Assembly: GCA_001515955.1 (NCBI GenBank)
Contig: LOES01000129.1
Location: 1 to 15,770 of the forward strand
Direction of reading: 5' to 3'
DNA length: 15,770 nucleotides
From: Clostridia bacterium BRH_c25
GTDB taxonomy: Bacteria > Bacillota_A > Clostridia > Lutisporales > Lutisporaceae
Shown: positions 1 through 7,107 of the stretch, piece after piece
Position numbering within the stretch: position 1 is the stretch's first letter
How the letters are laid out: each line of letters begins with the position of its first letter
Notes under the pieces: generated by a model
The model's input: only the letters and a program-made list of their open reading frames with translations
Databases searched by the model: none
What the model was told of the DNA's origin: nothing
Translations under genes and position numbers: made by a program

Positions 1-150
1 TATTCCCTGGCAACTAACTTTAGAGCCTGCACTTGCGGGCAAGCGGCGTTAATAGCTTTGTTCAATACCGAACTGGCGATGATCCTTTTTATTGTTTCAT
101 ATATGTTTGTGGGACTGCTGTTTGATTTACACGCCAACAGCAAGGCATAA
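1..150 (+). CDS. C-terminal end of a membrane protein, family not recognised (partial)
   Basis: An open frame runs from the first base to a TAA at 148-150, giving the last 49 residues of a protein that begins outside the window. Residues about 19-43 of this fragment are strongly hydrophobic (around [17 protein letters not shown] and on to GLLFDL) and read as a last membrane segment or hairpin, followed by a short polar tail ending HANSKA. I cannot assign a family from so little; a transporter is plausible. The stop lies only 11 bases before the next start, whose ribosome binding site follows directly, so it is probably the upstream member of the same operon. If the operon makes a lipid or secreted metabolite, this could be its exporter, but that is inference from position only. 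Confidence 0.6.
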   Translation, partial: YSLATNFRACTCGQAALIALFNTELAMILFIVSYMFVGLLFDLHANSKA

Positions 151-161
151 GGAGTAAATGT

Positions 162-1373
162 ATGAGAGTATTCGAGAATGCAAAAATAGGCGGCTGTACT
201 TTGAAGAACAGGATAATCCGCTCCGCAACCTTTGAAGGGATGGCAGACATTCACGGCTTTCCAAAGGAAGTCTATAAGGAAATGTATGGAGAGCTGGCAA
301 GAAACAATGCCGGAGGGATAATTACAGGCTTCATGTATACCTCGCGGAGCGGCAAGGCAATGCAGCCGGGTCAGGCAGGTATGGACGATCCGAATAAAAT
401 CAGTTGTTATCGGGAAGTGGTTGATGAAGTCCATAAGCATGGCTGCGGAATATTTGCGCAGCTGGCACATACAGGCCGTCAAACAAGAGAAAAGGATACA
501 GGCCAGCCGGTACTGGGAGTATCCGGTAAAAAGTCCTTCTATTTCGGCAGTACTCCTGTAATGTTAAAAACGGAGCAGGTATATGACCTTATAAATGATT
601 TTACTGATGCAGCTCTATATGCGAAGCAAGCCGGTTTTGACGGCGTTCAGCTGCATGCTGCCCACGGGTATTTGATTCATCAGTTTATTCTGCCCTCAAT
701 CAACAAGAGAAAAGATATTTTTGCCATAGATAATACACTTGGGATCGGAACGAAGTTTCTTGAGTTGGTTATCGACGGTATTAGAAATAAATGTGGAGAG
801 GACTATCCCTTACTGGTTAAAGTAAGCGGCAGTGATGATTATTTTCTCAACAGGTTTAACCGGGAACAGTTTGGAAAGCTTATCGGTTTTTTGGATGATA
901 AGCAGGTTGCAGCTATAGAAATCAGCTACGGAACAATGGACTATGCCTTGAATATTTTCAGGGGTGACATTCCGGTTGATTTGATTTTGAAAACCAATCC
1001 GGTCTATAGGATCGGCAGCGGATACAAGAGAAAACTATGGAAAATTCTTATCTATCCTATATTGCGGTTAAAAATGAAGCCTTTCGAGCCGTTATACAAT
1101 TTGGATAATGCCAGGCTTGCAAGACAAATCACCGATATTCCCATAATATATGTGGGAGGTGTACGGAAGGGCAGTGAGATCAGACGTCTCATAGAAAACG
1201 AGGGGTTTGACTTTGTAAGCTTATGCCGCCCTCTGATTTGTGAGCCGGATTATATAACCAGGCTTGAAACAGACCCGGATTATTTATCAAGGTGTACCAA
1301 CTGCAACCGGTGTGCAGTGATGTGTGATTCCGGTAAACCTACAAAATGCTATCGGCCAGGAGGTAAACAATGA
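162..1373 (+). CDS. Old Yellow Enzyme-family NADH:flavin oxidoreductase / enoate reductase with Cys-rich tail
   Basis: A 403-residue FMN-binding TIM-barrel oxidoreductase of the OYE / 2,4-dienoyl-CoA reductase N-domain type. Visible motifs are the N-terminal [10 protein letters not shown] (14-23), AQLAHTGRQ (99-107), the catalytic-site segment [11 protein letters not shown] (161-171, His165 and His168), a late barrel strand YVGGVR, and a cysteine tail with C378, C381, C384, C388 and C396. Such tails carry a 4Fe-4S cluster in dienoyl-CoA reductases, so electron transfer to the flavin is likely. At 403 residues it lacks the C-terminal FAD/NAD(P) domain of full FadH-type enzymes (about 670). The family reduces C=C bonds conjugated to a carbonyl; here the substrate may be an enone or enoyl-ACP intermediate, which is inference. 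The start has GGAG at 151-154. It overlaps the ACP gene by 4 bases. Confidence 0.88.
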   Translation: MRVFENAKIGGCTLKNRIIRSATFEGMADIHGFPKEVYKEMYGELARNNAGGIITGFMYTSRSGKAMQPGQAGMDDPNKISCYREVVDEVHKHGCGIFAQLAHTGRQTREKDTGQPVLGVSGKKSFYFGSTPVMLKTEQVYDLINDFTDAALYAKQAGFDGVQLHAAHGYLIHQFILPSINKRKDIFAIDNTLGIGTKFLELVIDGIRNKCGEDYPLLVKVSGSDDYFLNRFNREQFGKLIGFLDDKQVAAIEISYGTMDYALNIFRGDIPVDLILKTNPVYRIGSGYKRKLWKILIYPILRLKMKPFEPLYNLDNARLARQITDIPIIYVGGVRKGSEIRRLIENEGFDFVSLCRPLICEPDYITRLETDPDYLSRCTNCNRCAVMCDSGKPTKCYRPGGKQ

Positions 1374-1615
1374 AAGTGGAAGAAAGAGTGATTAGAGCCA
1401 TAAGCAAGTGTCTGGACAATAGAGCCCAGGTAAGGCTGGAAAGCAAATTGATCGCGGAATTGAATGTGGATTCTTTTGATAAGCTGATGATTCTGGGTGC
1501 AATTGAGGATGAGTTTGCTATTGCAATCGATGAAGCGGATTTTAACAGCTTGGAAACAGTAAATGATATTGTTGGAAGCTTGCGCGCCAAATTTCCACAG
1601 ATAGAGAGTGAATAG
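1370..1615 (+). CDS. Free-standing acyl carrier protein
   Basis: An 81-residue acidic protein with the acyl carrier protein fold. The phosphopantetheine attachment motif is NVDSFDKL (32-39), with Ser35 as the modified residue, followed by the helix containing GAIEDEF and an acidic surface, as in type II fatty acid synthase carriers. Its start overlaps the previous stop in ATGA and has a good GGAGGT at 1360-1365. It lies between a flavin oxidoreductase and an alpha-oxoamine synthase, not among fab genes, so it probably carries the acyl chain for this pathway. The established parallel is the dedicated ACP beside serine palmitoyltransferase in Sphingomonas and Caulobacter. No phosphopantetheinyl transferase is present in the window, so a housekeeping one must activate it. 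The family call is secure; the role is inferred from context. Confidence 0.9.
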   Translation: MKVEERVIRAISKCLDNRAQVRLESKLIAELNVDSFDKLMILGAIEDEFAIAIDEADFNSLETVNDIVGSLRAKFPQIESE

Positions 1616-1617
1616 AA

Positions 1618-2796
1618 ATGAGCACGATGAATTTTTACCAAAGGTTCAAGCTGGATAAGCAGCTTGCGGATAATATAAATTTCAATCCATATTACTGTGA
1701 AATCCAATCCGGGCTGGAGGATACGGTAATTATTGACGGTCATGAGTTTATCAACCTTGCATCCAATAACTACCTGGGTTTGGCTGCAGATCCGGCAGTG
1801 AAGGAAGCGGCAATGGAGGCTGTAAAGAAATACGGGACATCCTTGTGCGGAACCCCCGCTGCAACAGGTTATACCGAGCTTTACAAGAGAGTGGAGAATA
1901 AAATCTCAAGCTTTGTCGGTCTGGAGGGCACCGTCATATTGCCTTCCTGCTACCAGGCCAATAACGGCCTGTTTACTCTGGTAGCCGGAAAGGATGATAT
2001 TGTTGTTGTAGACCGTTCGGCTCATTCATCCCTTATACAGGGGATCAAAGGGGCGGGCTGTAAAATAAGGCCTTTTCTGCATAACAATATGGAGCATCTG
2101 GAAAGCATCCTTAAGAATTCTTCCGGCTTCCGTCAAATATTCATCGTCACGGAGTCTGTATTTTCAACAGATGGAACCATAGCCCCCCTGTCTGACATTA
2201 TCAAGCTGGCTGACGAATACGATGCATTTCCGGTTGTAGATGATTCCCACGGCATAGGTGTAATCGGAAGTACGGGAAGGGGTATTCTGGAGGAAGCGGG
2301 TATCAGGGATTTCAGAGGAATATACACAGCCTCTCTGGGAAAGGCACTGGCAAATTCGGGGGGTATTATCTCAGGTAAAAAAGAGCTTATAGAGTACTTC
2401 AAATACTATTGCCCCCAGCTTGTTTACTCTACGGCGCTGTCCCCTGCTTCACTTGGCGGGATTGAGAAAGTTCTTGAGGTTATAGAGACCGGCTTCGATG
2501 CAATCAGCAGGAAGCTGTGGCATAACAAGGAGTTAATCAGCAGGTGCCTTATAGAAGCCGGCTTCAGGGTATCGGACAGCAGGGCTGCGATAAATTCAAT
2601 TATTAGCGGCAGTGCGTCTGATACGCTGTTATTGGCGAAAAGGTTTTATGAAAAGGGCATTCTTGCTACACCTTTCATCGAGCCCTCCGTTCCTCCTAAA
2701 GAGGGAAGGCTGAGGCTGATAGCCGGAGCGAACCTGAAGGAAGAGACTATGGCACGGGCAGCAGATATCATCAGAAAGCTGGGTAGGCCGCAATGA
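1618..2796 (+). CDS. Alpha-oxoamine synthase (serine palmitoyltransferase / BioF / KBL family)
   Basis: A 392-residue fold-type I PLP enzyme that condenses an amino acid with an acyl thioester, with loss of CO2, to give an alpha-amino ketone. Signatures are FINLASNNYLGL (44-55), the PLP-stacking His136, DDSHGIGV (208-215) with Asp208 and His211, and the Schiff-base lysine Lys242 in ASLGKAL. LGKAL and DDSH are closer to 2-amino-3-ketobutyrate CoA ligase (KBL) than to BioF (SKAL), so glycine, alanine or serine could be the amino acid. The length is normal. No bio genes are nearby, and the adjacent ACP suggests acyl-ACP rather than acyl-CoA as donor. The stop overlaps the next start in ATGA. Possible products are a sphingoid-like 3-keto base or a CqsA-like amino-ketone signal; sequence alone cannot decide. 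Confidence 0.9.
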   Translation: MSTMNFYQRFKLDKQLADNINFNPYYCEIQSGLEDTVIIDGHEFINLASNNYLGLAADPAVKEAAMEAVKKYGTSLCGTPAATGYTELYKRVENKISSFVGLEGTVILPSCYQANNGLFTLVAGKDDIVVVDRSAHSSLIQGIKGAGCKIRPFLHNNMEHLESILKNSSGFRQIFIVTESVFSTDGTIAPLSDIIKLADEYDAFPVVDDSHGIGVIGSTGRGILEEAGIRDFRGIYTASLGKALANSGGIISGKKELIEYFKYYCPQLVYSTALSPASLGGIEKVLEVIETGFDAISRKLWHNKELISRCLIEAGFRVSDSRAAINSIISGSASDTLLLAKRFYEKGILATPFIEPSVPPKEGRLRLIAGANLKEETMARAADIIRKLGRPQ

Positions 2797-3779
2797 GGTA
2801 TTTGTTTATTTTGAATCCGGGCTCCAAGGGTGGAGAAAGCCGGAAAAGGTTTGACAGGATATTTGAAATATTGGCATCCCAGGGGATAGCTTATGATTAT
2901 AAAGTAACAAGTACCCTGGATGAGGCCTATAACCTGTCCGTTGAAGGTAACAGGTCCGGTTATGATGTCATTGCAGCAGTCGGCGGCGACGGCACAATCA
3001 ACAAGGTTCTGAACGGCTTCTTTGATGAGCAGGGAAACCGTCTGTCAAATGCCCGCATGGGTGTGGTATATACGGGAACAAGTCCTGACTTCTGTAAGAG
3101 CTATAATATTCCCCTGAAGCTTGAAGCTGCCATACGGGTGCTGCTTGAAAACAAATGTCGCAGAATACAGGTGGGCAGGATTTGTCTGGCAAATACCTGC
3201 CGGAATGAATATGATAATGGACCGGTAGATGAAAGCGGATATTTTGATGTCCGTTATTTTGCCTGCTGTGCAAATATTGGACTCGGGGCAGAGCTGGCAC
3301 GGCGTGCCAACAGCGGAATCAGGAAGCAATGGGGAGACTTTCTGGGCACTCTGTTTTCCCTTGTAAATATACTGGCATCCTACAAGCCCCAGGATTTTAT
3401 GCTGTGCATCAACGGGGCAGGGAAAAAAGTGGAGAAGGTGCACAATATCTCCATAGGCAGGACCTTCCATATTGCTTCGGGGATAAAGGTCAGGAACACA
3501 CTTAAGCAGGAGGATAACCGCTTTTATATGCTTACTGTGAGAAATTTGAGGGTGAAGGATTGGATAAAGGCAATTAAGATAATATACAGCGGAAAACAAA
3601 TTGAGAATAATGATATAATCTCCCTGGATTATGTTGAATCCATTGAAGTATATGGCAATAGCCGGAGCCCGGAGATAGAGTTTGACGGAGACCCTGCAGG
3701 TTTTCTGCCCTGCAGGATTGAAGCGGCAAGGTGTACATTGGACCTGATCTGCGGGATGGGAGAAAGATGTGAGGGATAG
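2793..3779 (+). CDS. Lipid kinase of the diacylglycerol/sphingosine/ceramide kinase family
   Basis: A 328-residue protein with the diacylglycerol-kinase catalytic domain. NPGSKGG (8-14) begins the nucleotide-binding fold, AVGGDGTIN (62-70) contains the family GGDGT motif, and a C-terminal EFDGDPAG segment matches the usual DGE/DGD closing motif of the YegS/DgkB type. The next conserved block is altered: GTSPDF (95-100) stands where most bacterial members have GTGNDF/GTGNDL. The family transfers the ATP gamma-phosphate to a lipid hydroxyl at the membrane surface. Translational coupling (ATGA) to the alpha-oxoamine synthase suggests that the substrate is the long-chain product of that enzyme. 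This parallels the ceramide kinase gene of the Caulobacter sphingolipid locus. The substrate is inferred; diacylglycerol cannot be excluded. Confidence 0.87.
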   Translation: MRYLFILNPGSKGGESRKRFDRIFEILASQGIAYDYKVTSTLDEAYNLSVEGNRSGYDVIAAVGGDGTINKVLNGFFDEQGNRLSNARMGVVYTGTSPDFCKSYNIPLKLEAAIRVLLENKCRRIQVGRICLANTCRNEYDNGPVDESGYFDVRYFACCANIGLGAELARRANSGIRKQWGDFLGTLFSLVNILASYKPQDFMLCINGAGKKVEKVHNISIGRTFHIASGIKVRNTLKQEDNRFYMLTVRNLRVKDWIKAIKIIYSGKQIENNDIISLDYVESIEVYGNSRSPEIEFDGDPAGFLPCRIEAARCTLDLICGMGERCEG

Positions 3780-3781
3780 TT

Positions 3782-4786
3782 ATGAATACGGAAAAGAATA
3801 TAATTAAACTGGTGGCTAATATGATGCCCAGAACCTCATCGCAAATAAACGGATTGTTTGAGTCTGACGCTGAAATTCTTGAGTACAACGGTAAAAAACT
3901 GCTCTTTAATATTGACGAGTTTTCAGAAGAGGACAGGATCAGGGAAAGGGATCCCTATACCCTTGGATGGAATCTTGCGGTGGGAGGTATAAGCGATATA
4001 CTGGCAGCCGGTGGGAAACCCTTGTACTATGCCCACAGTATGGTTATAAACAAAAGCTGGAAGGAAGAATATATCAAGCAATTTTCCAGCGGGGTTGCAG
4101 CTGTGTTGAAAAAAGCTCAAGTGGGCTTTATCGGAGGCGATTTCGGCAGCTCCGGCTTATGGCGGTATACGGCAGCGGTGATTGGGGAGCTTGAAGGAAA
4201 GCCGATGCTGCGGAGCGGCGCCCGGGAGGGGGACAGTATATATATTTCAGGGAGAGTAGGCTCGGGTAATCTTGAGGCGTTTCTCAAGCTTTTCCCGGAA
4301 AATGAGGTTTCCGGGAAGGTGCTGAAGCCATTCAAGAATACTTTCAAGCTTCGGCTGGAAGAAGCAAGGCTTGTAAAGAAATATGCCACCTCCTGCATAG
4401 ATACCAGCGACGGCGTGTTTAATGCCTTGAATGCCGTTGCGGAAATGAGCGGTACCGGTTATGTGATAAAAGATATTCCCTACCTGAGGGCCGGGATAAT
4501 CGCTTCGGGATTGTTTTCCATACCTGAGGAGCTGCTTTTCTTCGGAGAATGCGGAGAGTATGAACTGCTTTTTACAGTGGGGAAGGAAGTTGAAGCCGGC
4601 TTCCTCGGTGAAGCTGCGGAAAAGAAACAGGTATTTTATAGAATCGGCGAGATTTCGGAAGCCTCGGTCAAAGTACTGGATGGGAAAGGGAGTAAGCTTG
4701 ATCTGAGTGCTTTTGATGCAAGGGCGAGAGATTATGATGATATTAAGCTATATCTTAAGAAAATAATTGATTTTATCAAGGGGTAA
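3782..4786 (+). CDS. AIR synthase-related protein (ThiL-like ATP-binding fold)
   Basis: A 334-residue member of the PurM/ThiL/SelD/HypE superfamily. In order it has a degenerate ThiL-type N-terminal block (SDAEIL, 28-33), an acidic strand at NIDEF (43-47), AVGGISDILAAGGKP (66-80, resembling ThiL's LSDIAAMGA), GGDFG (118-122) and CIDTSDG (205-211, like the ThiL SDG motif). These are ATP/Mg-binding positions, so it probably activates or phosphorylates a small substrate, or modifies a partner. Thiamine phosphate is unlikely because no thi genes are present and the GDDAA and EGVHF blocks are altered. The ribosome binding site is GAGGG at 3771-3775, and only 2 bases separate it from the kinase gene. 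Its place in a lipid-type operon is unusual. The fold is well supported; the reaction is unknown. Confidence 0.82.
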   Translation: MNTEKNIIKLVANMMPRTSSQINGLFESDAEILEYNGKKLLFNIDEFSEEDRIRERDPYTLGWNLAVGGISDILAAGGKPLYYAHSMVINKSWKEEYIKQFSSGVAAVLKKAQVGFIGGDFGSSGLWRYTAAVIGELEGKPMLRSGAREGDSIYISGRVGSGNLEAFLKLFPENEVSGKVLKPFKNTFKLRLEEARLVKKYATSCIDTSDGVFNALNAVAEMSGTGYVIKDIPYLRAGIIASGLFSIPEELLFFGECGEYELLFTVGKEVEAGFLGEAAEKKQVFYRIGEISEASVKVLDGKGSKLDLSAFDARARDYDDIKLYLKKIIDFIKG

Positions 4787-4792
4787 CTGGAA

Positions 4793-6067
4793 ATGAAAAG
4801 ACGTGTTGTTGTTACGGGGATTGGTCCGGTGACCGGTATCGGAATAGGAAAGGATGCATTTTTTGAAGGCATTCTGAAGAGCACGGTCAATGCCTGTGAG
4901 ATACCTGAAGCCTTCATGAATAAATATAAGTTCAAATCACGTTACTATGTTGAAGCACCGGTATTTTCCCTGGCTGAATATGGTATTTCAGAAGCCTATG
5001 AAAGCATCATGGAGGAAATATCGAGGATTTCAGCAGTGGGAGCAAGGCTTGCGCTGGAGGATGCGGGTTTTGCCGCCGTAAGCAGCGGCAGGAACTTTCA
5101 GGCAGAGGGACTGGAAGAGGCTGCTGTTGTATTGGGCGTCGGCATGAGCAGCCTTCAGACTGCACTGCAGTCATATCTGGCACATGTTTTTGTAAATGAC
5201 AAAAGTGTGCTGGAACAGCTTGATATTGGTGCAAGATACAATCGGATGGTTATACCGATGCTGATGCCGAACTCTGCCGCAGCCTGGATTTCCATTATCT
5301 TCGGAATAAAGGGGCCGGCTTATACCGTAAATGCCGCTTGTGCATCAGGGACTTATGCAATTGGGGAAGCCTATAGAAAAATTGCGGACGGATACTGCGA
5401 TACGGCTTTGACCGGTGGTGTGGAGTGCTTGAAGGAGAAAGACGGGGCCATTATGAGGGGGTTTGATGTACTTATGACTCTTACCAAAGCAGCCGATGGC
5501 AATCCGAGGCCTTTTTCCGGGGAAAGAAGCGGGTTCCTCTTTAATGAAGGAGCAGGCTGTGTTCTGGTACTTGAGGAGTTGAACGGGGCAAAGCAGAGGG
5601 GAGCGGAAATATACGCTGAAATCTGTGGCTTCGAGTGTTGCAGTGATGCATATAATATTGTACAAATGGAAGAATCCGGTGACGGGATTGTCCGGATGCT
5701 TACAAGGCTGATCGGCAGCAGGAAAATCGATTACTTCAATGCCCATGGGACAGGAACGGCAGCTAATGATGAAATAGAGGCCGGTATTATCCGGAGGGTA
5801 TTCGGAAATAAAAGTGAGCAGCCGCTGATCAACTCAACAAAGGGAATTATCGGCCACAGTATCGGTGCAAGCGGGGCTATCGAGGCTGCGACAACAGCTC
5901 TTTCAATAAAGGCTTCAAAGGTGCACGGGAATACTGCGGTTGAACCGATGGAGGACCTGAACCTTGTGCACACAGCCACAGACACGGACATAGGCTATGC
6001 GGTATCGGCGTCCTATGGCTTCGGTGGACATAATGCAGCCATTCTTTTTAAGAGGTATGAAGTATGA
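4793..6067 (+). CDS. Beta-ketoacyl-ACP synthase (FabF / type II PKS ketosynthase-like)
   Basis: A 424-residue thiolase-fold condensing enzyme with the complete Cys-His-His triad: Cys183 in NAACASG, His318 in NAHGTGT and His355 in GIIGHSIGASGA, with the conserved Lys350. The N-terminal VVVTGIGPVTGIG and the length are typical of FabF/KAS II and of type II polyketide ketosynthases. It extends an acyl-ACP by two carbons from malonyl-ACP. No malonyl transferase, ketoreductase of the FabG class or dehydratase is encoded here, so it would borrow malonyl-ACP from primary metabolism. It may lengthen the acyl chain before the oxoamine synthase acts, or add a beta-keto unit that the downstream reductases process. 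Six bases separate it from the previous gene, and its stop overlaps the next start in ATGA. The family is secure; the substrate is not. Confidence 0.92.
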   Translation: MKRRVVVTGIGPVTGIGIGKDAFFEGILKSTVNACEIPEAFMNKYKFKSRYYVEAPVFSLAEYGISEAYESIMEEISRISAVGARLALEDAGFAAVSSGRNFQAEGLEEAAVVLGVGMSSLQTALQSYLAHVFVNDKSVLEQLDIGARYNRMVIPMLMPNSAAAWISIIFGIKGPAYTVNAACASGTYAIGEAYRKIADGYCDTALTGGVECLKEKDGAIMRGFDVLMTLTKAADGNPRPFSGERSGFLFNEGAGCVLVLEELNGAKQRGAEIYAEICGFECCSDAYNIVQMEESGDGIVRMLTRLIGSRKIDYFNAHGTGTAANDEIEAGIIRRVFGNKSEQPLINSTKGIIGHSIGASGAIEAATTALSIKASKVHGNTAVEPMEDLNLVHTATDTDIGYAVSASYGFGGHNAAILFKRYEV

Positions 6068-7095
6068 GTAAGGTTCTTATAACCGGGGGTACAGGATTTA
6101 TTGGAAGTCATGTGGTACGCGCCTTTTGTGACAATGAAGCAGAGGTAAGCTGCCTTGTACGGAAGGGCGGCAGTCTATCGAATATTGAAGGCTTGCCTGT
6201 TGAATTAGCTTATGGAGATATAGAAGACCTCCACAGCCTTCGGGCTGCTTTGGAAGGTGTAGTCTTTGTCATTCACATTGCAGGCTGTGCAAAGGACTGG
6301 GGCTCATATGAAAGCTTTTACAAGGCAAACGTAGAGGGGACGCTCAATGTATTGAGAGCCTGCGCAGAGAGCGGCATCAAGGATATTGTCATCACTGCTT
6401 CCATCTCGGTGTATGGAGAGGAGAATTGCCAGGATATAAAGAGCGAGAATTCCTCCCACAATTCCCACTATCCATACTTTGCAGACAAATGCTTTCCATG
6501 TGCTATGAACTACTATAGGGACACCAAGGCCGAGGCAAAAGAGAAAGCAGTAGAATATGCCGGGAATAACGGATTGAACCTGACGGTTATAGAGCCGGCA
6601 TGGGTATATGGGGAGCGGGAGTTTAATTCCGGTTTTTATGAATACCTGAAGTCGGTGCGGGATGGGGTACCGTTTCTTCCGGGCTCAAAAAAGAATAAGT
6701 ATCATGTGATTTATGCAGGTGACTTGGCCAAAGCATATGTATCGGTATTCCGGAAGAGACCCCAAGGTGTGAACTGCTATATCACAGGAAATGATAAAGC
6801 TGAGAAAATGGATGAGATATACCGTTTGTTCTGCAGGGAAGCGGGGTTCAAGAAACCATTGAGGCTGCCGAAATATATGGTATATCCTTTCGGGTTTCTG
6901 TTGGAGCTCCTGTACACGGTTTTTCATGCAAAAACACCCCCGGTACTGACACGGGGAAGGGTAAACATGTTTTATGACAATATCGAGTATAGTACAAGGA
7001 AGGCAAGGGAAAGCCTTGGTTTTGCATGTGAATACAGCCTGGAGGCGGGAATTGCCAGGACTATAAAATGGTATAAGGAACAAAACTTGCTATAG
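6064..7095 (+). CDS. NAD(P)-dependent extended SDR (epimerase / 3-beta-HSD / dihydroflavonol-reductase type)
   Basis: A 343-residue extended short-chain dehydrogenase. The dinucleotide-binding TGGTGFIG is at 7-14, the acidic GDIED stretch at 51-55, the catalytic serine region TASISVYG at 111-118, and the Tyr-Lys pair is Tyr151-x3-Lys155 (YRDTK). The C-terminal part (about 200-343) is the substrate lobe. Families of this shape reduce ketones on hydrophobic substrates, as in 3-beta-hydroxysteroid dehydrogenase, dihydroflavonol reductase and CerR, the ketosphinganine-type reductase of Caulobacter. Following an alpha-oxoamine synthase, the obvious proposal is reduction of the 3-keto group to the alcohol that the lipid kinase then phosphorylates. 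That is inference; a nucleotide-sugar epimerase role is less likely because no other sugar genes occur here. It starts inside the ketosynthase stop (ATGA). Confidence 0.88.
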   Translation: MSKVLITGGTGFIGSHVVRAFCDNEAEVSCLVRKGGSLSNIEGLPVELAYGDIEDLHSLRAALEGVVFVIHIAGCAKDWGSYESFYKANVEGTLNVLRACAESGIKDIVITASISVYGEENCQDIKSENSSHNSHYPYFADKCFPCAMNYYRDTKAEAKEKAVEYAGNNGLNLTVIEPAWVYGEREFNSGFYEYLKSVRDGVPFLPGSKKNKYHVIYAGDLAKAYVSVFRKRPQGVNCYITGNDKAEKMDEIYRLFCREAGFKKPLRLPKYMVYPFGFLLELLYTVFHAKTPPVLTRGRVNMFYDNIEYSTRKARESLGFACEYSLEAGIARTIKWYKEQNLL

Positions 7096-7107
7096 TGAGG
7101 TTCAATT

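Noticed and set aside
1618..2796. Assignment of the alpha-oxoamine synthase to biotin synthesis (BioF)
   Set aside because: No bioA, bioD, bioB or bioW gene is near, and the lysine motif reads LGKAL instead of the BioF-type SKAL.
3045..3599. A 184-codon open frame on the minus strand inside the lipid kinase gene
   Set aside because: It lies wholly opposite a gene with clear family motifs, has no ribosome binding site of note, and its translation shows no recognisable domain.
3782..4786. Thiamine-monophosphate kinase (ThiL)
   Set aside because: There are no thiamine genes nearby and the N-terminal ThiL motifs are altered; only the fold-level ATP-site motifs match.
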